Both the position numbers and the translations under genes were made by a program. A stretch of DNA of 64,000 nucleotides from Halobacteriovorax sp. (lineage in GTDB: Bacteria; Bdellovibrionota; Bacteriovoracia; Bacteriovoracales; Bacteriovoracaceae). A model generated the notes under the pieces. The model saw nothing but the letters and a program-made list of their open reading frames with translations, made no database searches and was not told where the DNA came from. Every line of letters begins with the position of its first letter. The stretch's first letter is position 1. Shown here in pieces: positions 25,926-33,142 of this stretch. The stretch lies in the NCBI GenBank assembly GCA_002720865.1, contig PBIO01000003.1, positions 1 through 64,000 of the forward strand. Direction: 5' to 3'.

Positions 25926-26642
25926 TTATTTTTTTAAAAGAAGAGTCATTCCTGGAAGCCCAAGATTACATTCGATCTTTGTGTATTGATTTGGATATTT
26001 TTCTAGAAATTCTGCCACGGCCTGATGAGGTCCGATATTGTAGTTTGATTCACTGGACTGGAAGAATGTGTCGTGAATTATGAAGTTTGGTTTTTCTATA
26101 TTTTTATTTATGTAATCTAGCTCGCGGGTAACCGTTTCGTAGCTATGATCCCCGTCTAAAAGAAAGAGTGGGTTTTTAACTTTGCTGGTCTTTGCTATTT
26201 CTACGGAGGTTTCGGCCCCGTCACCTTCGTGGAGAGTAACGTTTGAAAGTCCTCTTACTAATTTACCGCGATGATCTTTTGGATGTTCTTCGTGTTCGAT
26301 TTCCATAGGAAGATCGATGCTATGAATTTTAGAGTCGATGCCAAAGTGTTTTGCCGTCTCGTAAAAAAGCCTTGCAGAGACACCGATATTTGTTCCCCAA
26401 TCAAAAATATGTGACGGTTTTAAATAACATACGGCCGAGGCCATAAGCATTTGCTCTGTTACCGGAAAAGGATGGTGACCAGTTATAGGAAGAAGAGTGC
26501 TTACAACAAACTCAGAGGTGTTCCATTTATTGACCTCAAATTCGCTTCCCTTATGGGCCGCCAGATTTGGGTTATGGATAAATCTCGTTCTTAAAGATCT
26601 CAACTTATTTTTGAATTTATGAGTCATTAAGGCCGTGTTCAT
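25926..26642 (-). CDS. Class I SAM-dependent methyltransferase (CmcI / cephalosporin hydroxylase-like)
   Basis: Rossmann-type fold: IFDWGTNIGVSARLFYE is the SAM-binding glycine loop, KIHSIDLP the second strand, then FLLDGDHSYETVTREL and FIIHDTFF, which match the CmcI-like group. The Asp/His cluster could bind a metal, as in catechol-type O-methyltransferases. 238 aa. It is the first gene of a pair with the cupin and lies between the protease/cassette region and tRNA-Pro. A tailoring step on a small molecule or sugar is likely, but the substrate is unknown. Confidence 0.75.
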   Translation of the reverse strand: MNTALMTHKFKNKLRSLRTRFIHNPNLAAHKGSEFEVNKWNTSEFVVSTLLPITGHHPFPVTEQMLMASAVCYLKPSHIFDWGTNIGVSARLFYETAKHFGIDSKIHSIDLPMEIEHEEHPKDHRGKLVRGLSNVTLHEGDGAETSVEIAKTSKVKNPLFLLDGDHSYETVTRELDYINKNIEKPNFIIHDTFFQSSESNYNIGPHQAVAEFLEKYPNQYTKIECNLGLPGMTLLLKK

Positions 26643-26672
26643 TTTAACTTCCGAGTGGGGATTTCAGTTTTG

Positions 26673-26690
26673 CAAGTAACCAGGTACCTA
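26673..26690 (-). repeat. 18-bp inverted repeat, right copy, beside tRNA-Pro
   Basis: caagtaaccaggtaccta, the reverse complement of 25001-25018. It lies seven bases beyond the 3' end (CCA) of the tRNA gene. Confidence 0.93.
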
Positions 26691-26697
26691 AAAGAAA

Positions 26698-26774
<77 letters not shown>

Positions 26775-26862
26775 ACATTTCAAGAGCTTGCATCCTACAT
26801 TGTGCTTTAAAATCTGACAATAATTAGGTAGCGTAGCGCATTAGCCAAATACTGGAGAATTC

Positions 26863-27729
26863 ATGCGTTACTTACTGATTGTATCCCTTTTTATAACTTG
26901 TTTTACGGCCTTTGCTGAAGATCGTGTCTTCGACACAAAGAAGCAACGGTTCTTAACGGTGAAGGAATTTGCTGATTTGATTCCTCCTCGCGGACAAGTC
27001 GTCATGGGTGAGTATCACTACCAAGGGAATATTCAAAAAGCGCAGGGAAAAATTATTAAGGCCATCGTTGATCGTCATTTTAAGTACGATCAGTTTTCTG
27101 TGGCCTGGGAATTTTTAAATTATACGGATCAAAGTTCAGTTCGAGAAAATTTTGTGGCCTATAGAAATGGTGAGCTAACACCTCTTGAGCTATTTTCAAA
27201 ATGGTTTCCAAACTCGAGTAAGCCTGAACAAAATCTTCCTTATCTTTCATTTGTGGACGCGGCCGCCAAGCTTGGTGGTGAAGTTGTAGCGGTAAACGCT
27301 CCTAGAAAACATAAGCGAGTGATTACCGCTGATGGTATTGGGGCCCTAGACCCGGATTTACTTCCTCCTACTTATGAGATTGGCTCAGATAATTATTTAA
27401 AGAGATTTAGAGAGGCCATGGGCGGACATGTTCCAGAAGAAAAGCTGATGAATTATTTTGAGGCCCAGTCTTATACGGATACGATTATTGCCCATCAGTT
27501 AATGGCCTATTCTGCCTATGAGCTTCAGTTCTTAATTATTGGCGCTTTTCATTCAGACTACTTGGATGGAGTGGTAAGAGAGATCAGCAAAACTCATGTG
27601 AATGAAACAACGACGGTTAAGATTGTTGATAGAGCGGACCTCGATATTACGACTTATAGGGAAATCCTATTTGGAAGCAGAAACTACGGAAGGTTTGCAG
27701 ACTATATTTATTTTTCAAACTTTAAATGA
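26863..27729 (+). CDS. ChaN/PhuW-like exported protein (heme-associated, Tiki superfamily), 288 aa
   Basis: A signal peptide (first ~18 residues) precedes a domain with VVMGEYHYQGNIQKAQGKII near residue 46, matching the 'GExH' motif of the ChaN family, and FLIIGAFHSDY near residue 227, which corresponds to the family's second conserved His region. ChaN proteins bind heme or are linked to iron uptake; related Tiki proteins are metalloproteases. No lipobox is seen. GGAG precedes the ATG. It overlaps the GIY-YIG gene as ATGA. Confidence 0.75.
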   Translation: MRYLLIVSLFITCFTAFAEDRVFDTKKQRFLTVKEFADLIPPRGQVVMGEYHYQGNIQKAQGKIIKAIVDRHFKYDQFSVAWEFLNYTDQSSVRENFVAYRNGELTPLELFSKWFPNSSKPEQNLPYLSFVDAAAKLGGEVVAVNAPRKHKRVITADGIGALDPDLLPPTYEIGSDNYLKRFREAMGGHVPEEKLMNYFEAQSYTDTIIAHQLMAYSAYELQFLIIGAFHSDYLDGVVREISKTHVNETTTVKIVDRADLDITTYREILFGSRNYGRFADYIYFSNFK

Positions 27730-27980
27730 GCTGGTTTTTATACATAATCCAAACGAAAAAGAAGAGGCTCTACACTGGAATTACGACGGATGTAGAGCGA
27801 CGGTTTGAGGAGCATAAGTCTGGCTCTGCCAAGGCCGCTAAGTTTTTTAGATCTGATAAACCCCATAAAATTGTACGAATAGAGAACTTTGAAAATCGAT
27901 CAGAAGCTTCTAAAAGAGAAGCAGAGATTAAATCTTTTACTCGACCTCAAAAATTAAAACTTTGTAAGATTAAGGGGTAG
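27726..27980 (+). CDS. GIY-YIG domain protein (UPF0213/YhbQ-like), 84 aa
   Basis: Stand-alone GIY-YIG nuclease domain: FLYIIQ and LYTGITTD form the GIY...YIG strands, RRFEEHKSG provides the conserved Arg, and SKREAEIKS the metal-binding Glu. Length matches the YhbQ group, thought to act on damaged or single-stranded nucleic acids. Coupled to the ChaN-like gene by a 4-bp overlap. Confidence 0.88.
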   Translation: MSWFLYIIQTKKKRLYTGITTDVERRFEEHKSGSAKAAKFFRSDKPHKIVRIENFENRSEASKREAEIKSFTRPQKLKLCKIKG

Positions 27981-28000
27981 AATTAAACCACGAAGTTTAA

Positions 28001-28237
28001 TCATTCTAAATCCTCAGGGATATCACCGTCATAAACTTCCGGGTCATCTTTCCATTCTGGCTGTAGGGCGGAGGGGATATTTGGATCGGCTTTTTGAGTG
28101 TACCCATAAGGGCAATGCATGCATCCACTTTGGCAGCAATGTCCTTTTTTAAGAAGGTAAGCCTCGGTCATAACCATGAGGCCGTCTTCATTAAAGTAAT
28201 AGTCTTCTCCTTCTTTAAGGAGTGGTACATCAGTCAT
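28001..28237 (-). CDS. DUF5522-family small Cys-rich protein, 78 aa
   Basis: The motif GHCCQSGCMHCPYGY (residues ~32-46) is the hallmark of a small conserved family (DUF5522-type), preceded by YYFNEDGLMVMTEAYLL. The four cysteines and the histidine probably bind a metal. Function unknown. Its ATG overlaps the stop of the metzincin gene (TAATG). Confidence 0.8.
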   Translation of the reverse strand: MTDVPLLKEGEDYYFNEDGLMVMTEAYLLKKGHCCQSGCMHCPYGYTQKADPNIPSALQPEWKDDPEVYDGDIPEDLE

Positions 28238-29484
28238 TATTTTTTATAGTAAACTCTTTTTAACTCTTTGTAGATTCTTTCGTTCATTTTTCCTGAGCGT
28301 GAACACATAAGATCGGTTACATCGAGTTGGTAATTAACAGCAAGACCTTCTTCTTCATCATAAAATTCAAAATAGCAGTCAGGCATTCTAAGGATATGAC
28401 CGTATTCATGGCGAATGGTCCATTTAACTGACTCTCTATCAATAGGAGCATTGGCATCCATGACAATGATATTGCCCATGCTTACATGTGGGGTCACTCC
28501 CGGCTTGAATTTTATATAGGCCAATCCACTTCCGTCTTCTTTAAAATTAAATTCCATTTGCCAAGTATCGGTTTTGAATTCGTCTTCGATATTTTCTTTT
28601 AGCCAGTTGGCAATCTTACTATCCTTAGGGTCTTTAAAGACAACTTTCATTGAATTAGGGGCACTTGAATTCCAAACAACATCTTTTCTTGGACGTTTTA
28701 TAATCCAAAAACTATTCCAGTTCTTTATGGCTCCATTCCAGTATTTATTTTTAAAATCTAAGACTTTGTTTTTCTTTATCGCCTTTTTTAATTTTTTAGA
28801 ACAATTGGCTTTTATTAGGGAGTCATTGAGACAGATTGTATGAAGGTGTCCCTTAATCCTTTCTTGATCTTTTGCAGATAAGGATGAGAAAGCCTTTAGC
28901 TTTTGATCTAAATTTTCTTCTTTACTTAAATAATAAAAACCACGGACGTCTCGCTTTTTTCTGGCCTTGTAATGGGAGAGTCTTCTGTTGATGACAGTTT
29001 CCCAGCGCACAGCAATTTGATAGGCATTTGAGATCTGAGCGCCAAAATGAGAAAAGTCTTCGTCTTTGACTGGATTCGTTTGCGTCATTGGTTTGCCGTT
29101 ATAGACGACTTCGATAATTTCTTTTGGAGCTTCTGCAATAATTTTCTCTAGCTTGGCCTTTATAGTACTTGGACCGTACTTCATGGGTTTATCAATTGGG
29201 ATCCCAACGGTACCTCCAGTTGAGCGAGATCTTAAACGCAGCTGGTTATCACTTCTTCTATTTGAATTTATTTTTTTTAACCAAATATTTAATAACTCAC
29301 CGCCAGCGATGGCCTTGGCCACTGAAGGGTCAGTTTTACTTTTAAGGTTCTTTAAGTTTGATCGCTCTAAATGTCTTTGCCAGAGCTCTTGGGACTCTTG
29401 GAAGCTAAGCTCGAGGGGCAAGTGGTCTTCGTGGGTGTGGGCCAGAGTGGGTAAAAGCAGGCTTAAGATGAGAAAAAACTTCAA
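28237..29484 (-). CDS. Exported metzincin-type zinc protease, snapalysin-like (HExxHxxxxxD), 415 aa
   Basis: RHEYGHILRMPD contains two zinc His (359, 363), catalytic Glu360 and Asp369 in place of the usual third His; this HExxHxxGxxD pattern is known from snapalysin (M7), though the Gly here is Arg. TDLMCSRSGKM, ~30 residues later, would be the Met-turn. The frame extends to 29550, but a TTG at 29484 with CGGAG six bases upstream starts a clean signal peptide (LKFFLILSLLLPTLAHTHE), so I chose it. The first ~300 residues are an unrecognised pro- or binding region. Likely secreted and active against prey or host proteins. Confidence 0.72.
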   Translation of the reverse strand: MKFFLILSLLLPTLAHTHEDHLPLELSFQESQELWQRHLERSNLKNLKSKTDPSVAKAIAGGELLNIWLKKINSNRRSDNQLRLRSRSTGGTVGIPIDKPMKYGPSTIKAKLEKIIAEAPKEIIEVVYNGKPMTQTNPVKDEDFSHFGAQISNAYQIAVRWETVINRRLSHYKARKKRDVRGFYYLSKEENLDQKLKAFSSLSAKDQERIKGHLHTICLNDSLIKANCSKKLKKAIKKNKVLDFKNKYWNGAIKNWNSFWIIKRPRKDVVWNSSAPNSMKVVFKDPKDSKIANWLKENIEDEFKTDTWQMEFNFKEDGSGLAYIKFKPGVTPHVSMGNIIVMDANAPIDRESVKWTIRHEYGHILRMPDCYFEFYDEEEGLAVNYQLDVTDLMCSRSGKMNERIYKELKRVYYKK

Positions 29485-29915
29485 GTGACGCTCCGAGTAT
29501 AATTCGATTGGGAAGACGCCAACAATAGGCTCCAACCGGGTTTTTTTCAAGGAATTTGAAATGTTTTCGGGGAGGGAGAAAGTCTGACCCTCGATTCCGA
29601 GGGTCTGCAGAGAACTCTATCCCGTGTGTGTGTACGAATGCCCTCCATATACCAAAAGGTCTATGAATTCGGCATGTTATCCTATCCTTAAAGAACTTGC
29701 TGTTCTCTTGAATTGAAAGTGTGGGCATTTTTAACAGAGCTCCCTCACTAGTTAAAGTAAAAAAATTGAATAATAACCGAGCAAAGCATACGATTTTTTT
29801 CCTTTGGAGTGTTGCACTGAGTCCTGCTAGCTTTTCCTAGGCTCAGCATTCCTTGTTTAGAATGAGTAACTCTTCTAAAATTGCCACATAACATTTTAAT
29901 GAAAAGGAAATAATT
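29485..29915. other. 431-bp divergent intergenic region
   Basis: Lies between the metzincin and fadD genes and should contain both promoters. No supported ORF. Hairpins seen: tttcaa/ttgaaa (29545-29561), the perfect gaccctcg-attc-cgagggtc (29586-29605), a nested structure at 29638-29675, and agaac/gttct (29692-29706). AAAGGAA lies before fadD. Confidence 0.5.
29586..29733 (+). ncRNA. Candidate structured small RNA
   Basis: A perfect 8-bp hairpin (29586-29605), a nested stem (atgcc/ggcat, cata/tatg, acc/ggt, loop aaaa at 29638-29675), a further hairpin (29692-29706), and a possible long-range helix aatgccc (29637-29643) with gggcatt (29723-29729) that runs into TTTTT. The two uses of 29638-29642 are alternatives. 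No known family matched. Confidence 0.22.
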
Positions 29916-31574
29916 ATGGAGCATGTTTGGCATTCCAGTTATCAAAGCGGTGTACCTAAAGAGATCAACCCGGATGAATTTAAAAATATTCCGGAAGTTC
30001 TAAATATGAGTTTTAAAAACTATGCACAGAAACCAGCGTTTCATTGCATGGGTAAAACTTTTACTTATGAGGAACTAGAAATTCTTTCTAGAAAATTTGC
30101 TTCTTATCTCCAAAATAATTTAGGGCTTCAAAAAGGTGATCGTGTCGCCTTGATGATGCCTAATATTTTACAATATCCTATTGCGCTTTTTGGAACCCTA
30201 CGAGCTGGAATGGTTGCGGTGAATGTGAATCCACTTTATACGGCAAGGGAACTTGAGCATCAGTTAAATGATTCAGATGCTAAGGCTATTGTGATTTTTG
30301 ATGGTTCTTGTGCAACTCTTCAAGAGGTGCTTCACAATACGAAAGTAAAGCATGTCCTTACAACACGTATTGGTGACTTCTTAGGTTTTCCAAAGTCTGC
30401 TATCGTAAACTTTGTTATTAAGAATGTTAAAAAGATCGTACCAGCTTGGAGTATTCCAAATTCAAAATGCTTTAAAGCAGAACTATTTAATGCCAATGAA
30501 GCCAACTTTAAGGAACCTGAAATTCTAGGAAGTGATACGGCCTTTTTACAATATACTGGTGGTACAACTGGTGTTTCAAAGGGAGCTGAGCTTACCAATA
30601 GAAATATCTGTGCCAACTTATTGCAGGCCAGAGCTTGGGTTCAAGATAAACTCGTTCCTGGCGAAGAGATCATCATGACTCCTCTTCCGCTTTATCATAT
30701 CTTCTCACTTACAGCGAACTGCTTTATGTTTTCTACTCTTGGAGCTTGTAATGTTTTAATTACTAACCCAAGAGACTTAGATGGATTTGTTAAGGAGATG
30801 AAAAAATGGAAGTTCACTGCCTTCACTGGTGTGAACACTCTTTTTAATGGGCTTCTTAATCATCCTGAATTTAAGAATGTAGACTTTTCAGGTTTAAGAT
30901 TAACTCTTGGTGGTGGTATGGCCGTGCAAAAATCGGTGGCTGATCATTGGAAAAAAGTAACAGGGGTAACTCTTATTGAAGCTTACGGGCTAACTGAAAC
31001 TTCACCCGCAGCTTCCATTAACCCACTCGATATGAAAGAGCATAATGGAATGATTGGACTTCCTATCTCATCAACCGAGCTTGCGATTAAGGATGACGAC
31101 GGAAATAACCTTTCTCAAGGTGAAGAAGGTGAGATTTGTATTAAAGGACCGCAGGTAATGCGCGGATATTGGAACCGTCCTGAGGAAACCGCCAAGGTTA
31201 TGACTGATGATGGTTACTTTAGAACTGGTGATATCGGGATCATGGATGAAAAAGGATATTTTAAGATTGTTGATCGTAAGAAGGATATGATTCTTGTTTC
31301 TGGATTCAATGTTTATCCCAATGAAATCGAAGAAGTTGTCTGTACTCACCCTAAGGTTTTTGAGTCTGCCGCTGTTGGTGTTAAGGATGAAAGCTCTGGG
31401 GAATTAGTTAAAATCTTTGTTGTTAAAAAAGATGATTCTTTAACGGAAGATGAACTTAAGGCCTACTGTAAAGAAAATCTTACGGCCTATAAAGTTCCTA
31501 AGTTTTATGAGTTTAGATCTGACCTTCCAAAATCAAATGTTGGTAAGATTTTAAGAAAAGAATTAAGAGAATAA
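29916..31574 (+). CDS. fadD: Long-chain fatty-acid-CoA ligase
   Basis: Activates fatty acids as acyl-CoA through an acyl-AMP intermediate. YTGGTTGVSKGAELTN (P-loop, near residue 213), EAYGLTETSP and YFRTGDIGIMDEKGYFKIVDRKKDMI are the three adenylation motifs; KSNVGKILRKELRE holds the C-terminal catalytic Lys. 552 aa matches FadD. It would process lipid from the environment or prey. AAAAGGAAA precedes the ATG. The next gene starts three bases after the stop, where a terminator-like hairpin lies. Confidence 0.93.
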   Translation: MEHVWHSSYQSGVPKEINPDEFKNIPEVLNMSFKNYAQKPAFHCMGKTFTYEELEILSRKFASYLQNNLGLQKGDRVALMMPNILQYPIALFGTLRAGMVAVNVNPLYTARELEHQLNDSDAKAIVIFDGSCATLQEVLHNTKVKHVLTTRIGDFLGFPKSAIVNFVIKNVKKIVPAWSIPNSKCFKAELFNANEANFKEPEILGSDTAFLQYTGGTTGVSKGAELTNRNICANLLQARAWVQDKLVPGEEIIMTPLPLYHIFSLTANCFMFSTLGACNVLITNPRDLDGFVKEMKKWKFTAFTGVNTLFNGLLNHPEFKNVDFSGLRLTLGGGMAVQKSVADHWKKVTGVTLIEAYGLTETSPAASINPLDMKEHNGMIGLPISSTELAIKDDDGNNLSQGEEGEICIKGPQVMRGYWNRPEETAKVMTDDGYFRTGDIGIMDEKGYFKIVDRKKDMILVSGFNVYPNEIEEVVCTHPKVFESAAVGVKDESSGELVKIFVVKKDDSLTEDELKAYCKENLTAYKVPKFYEFRSDLPKSNVGKILRKELRE

Positions 31575-31577
31575 ATA

Positions 31578-33020
31578 ATGAAAAAGTTTAAAGGGGCCTT
31601 TTGGCCCCTTTTTCTTGTCCTTTCGACGCTCGTATCCTGTGGAACAATCAAATCCAAAAAAAATATAATTTTTGCCGACTCAAGTCCAAGAGGCCTTGAA
31701 GTTGAGAATGAAAAAGGCGAAAAGCTTGGTGTAACTCCTTTCTTCTTCCAAGTTAGACCTGGAGATAAGAGGCAGTTTAAATTCTTAAAAGACGGAAAAG
31801 AATTATCGAACCAGGACTATCGTTGCCGATGGGACTGGGGGGGAAGTATTGTTCCAAATATTTTATGGTCACCATTTTTCCCCATCGGTACGGCTCTTAC
31901 AACAGCTTTTCTGTTTGCAGATTCAACGACTAAAGGACTTTATGTTTGTAAGGGGTCAGTCTTTTTAAGCTCAAAAGTGGTTGAAGGTAGAGGTGAAAGA
32001 AAAAAAGTAATTATTGGTATGCCTATCGCCATTGGGCGAAGTGACTTAGCTGAAAAAGCAATTGATTTTTGGAGAAAGAATATCTTCGAAAAAAATAGGA
32101 GCGCGGAAGTTTTTCTTTGGGATGAAGCTGTTGAAAATGAGTTTATTTATAGGGGAGTTGATCTCTACGCGAATACCAAACCTGATAAAATAAAAAAAAG
32201 ATTTATGAATCAGATTGCTCATAAATTTCGAGGAACCCATTTCATCCACTTCGATTTAAAAGAAGATAAAGAACATTTTATCATTACGCCAATGCTTTAT
32301 GATGCCTTTACCTTAAGAGGGGTCAAGGCTGATTTTTTAAAAACATTTAGAATGAAAAAAGAGAAAGTTACGGCCAAGAATTATTGGAAAAGGATTCTTC
32401 GGAATATCGATTTTTTTCCAAACGCTCTAACACTTTCCTATCACGGAAAACCTAAGGAATCGAGATTAGTTCCCTTAGATGCAACTCGAAATGGTGAGTT
32501 TCCTACAGACACTCACCCCGATGCATTTCCAAAGTTTTTAACTCTTTTTGGAGTAGAAACTGTAAGACACCCTCAACTTTTTTCTACCTGGGACTGGGGA
32601 GGATTTTTATCTCCTAGTTTTGGAGCCAGTTCCTGGCGTTCGAGCTATTTACTAAGTGGAAGACAATATAATTTTGATTTTGAATCATATAATTTTGGTT
32701 ACAATGCTTCTCTCACTGGCTTCTCTCCCCTAGGTCAGCTAAGTGCAGGTATTGGCTTTGTAGGGTCTCTTTTTCAAATGTCAGATAGCCAAGGTTTTAA
32801 AACTTCCAAGCTTGGAATTATGACAAGAATTTTTGTGAGTTATTCAAAATTCTTTAACGACCGTATTTATTTTACGGGTGGTTTTAAAACCTATAAACCT
32901 TCAAAAAGCATAACGGGACAGGCCCAGTACACACTTGATAGCTGGAGCGAGACCTATGTAGGACTTGGTTACTATTTTCCAGAGGTTAAGTCTTTGGCCC
33001 GAAAACTCATAGGTCTATAA
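31578..33020 (+). CDS. Predicted lipoprotein with PEGA-like N-terminal motif, 480 aa
   Basis: Signal peptide ends in a lipobox, LSTLVSC (Cys22). Residues ~33-60 (FADSSPRGLEVENEKGEKLGVTPFFF) resemble the PEGA motif, a small beta domain found in surface proteins. The rest is unrecognised; the last ~130 residues contain alternating aromatic patterns (YNFDFESYNFGYNASL) that could be membrane beta-strands. A strong terminator hairpin lies within codons 5-12, so expression may depend on read-through. AAGAGA is about eight bases before the ATG. Confidence 0.7.
   Translation: MKKFKGAFWPLFLVLSTLVSCGTIKSKKNIIFADSSPRGLEVENEKGEKLGVTPFFFQVRPGDKRQFKFLKDGKELSNQDYRCRWDWGGSIVPNILWSPFFPIGTALTTAFLFADSTTKGLYVCKGSVFLSSKVVEGRGERKKVIIGMPIAIGRSDLAEKAIDFWRKNIFEKNRSAEVFLWDEAVENEFIYRGVDLYANTKPDKIKKRFMNQIAHKFRGTHFIHFDLKEDKEHFIITPMLYDAFTLRGVKADFLKTFRMKKEKVTAKNYWKRILRNIDFFPNALTLSYHGKPKESRLVPLDATRNGEFPTDTHPDAFPKFLTLFGVETVRHPQLFSTWDWGGFLSPSFGASSWRSSYLLSGRQYNFDFESYNFGYNASLTGFSPLGQLSAGIGFVGSLFQMSDSQGFKTSKLGIMTRIFVSYSKFFNDRIYFTGGFKTYKPSKSITGQAQYTLDSWSETYVGLGYYFPEVKSLARKLIGL
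31590..31614 (+). terminator. Terminator-like hairpin inside the start of the lipoprotein gene
   Basis: aaaggggcc (31590-31598), loop tttt, ggcccctttt (from 31603), then tttct: a classic intrinsic terminator for fadD, yet it encodes part of the next signal peptide (GAFWPLF). Confidence 0.72.
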
Positions 33021-33142
33021 CACTGACTAATTTTTAGACAATTTCTTATAAAAAAGCCTTGTGATTTTGGGCTCTTAGACGCCTTTTTCTGGCAACCAAT
33101 TTGCACTTCTATAAAGAATATAAACTTTAAGGAGAGTGAGCC

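Noticed and set aside
24995-26697. Integrative element with integrase at the tRNA-Pro gene
   Set aside because: No integrase, excisionase or replication gene is present, and the tRNA is not duplicated; only repeat boundaries are seen.
29570-29610. GAGGGAGAAAGTC resembling the RNase P RNA signature GAGGAAAGTCC
   Set aside because: The second conserved half of RNase P RNA (ACAGAA...CCGGCTTA) is missing and the match is imperfect.
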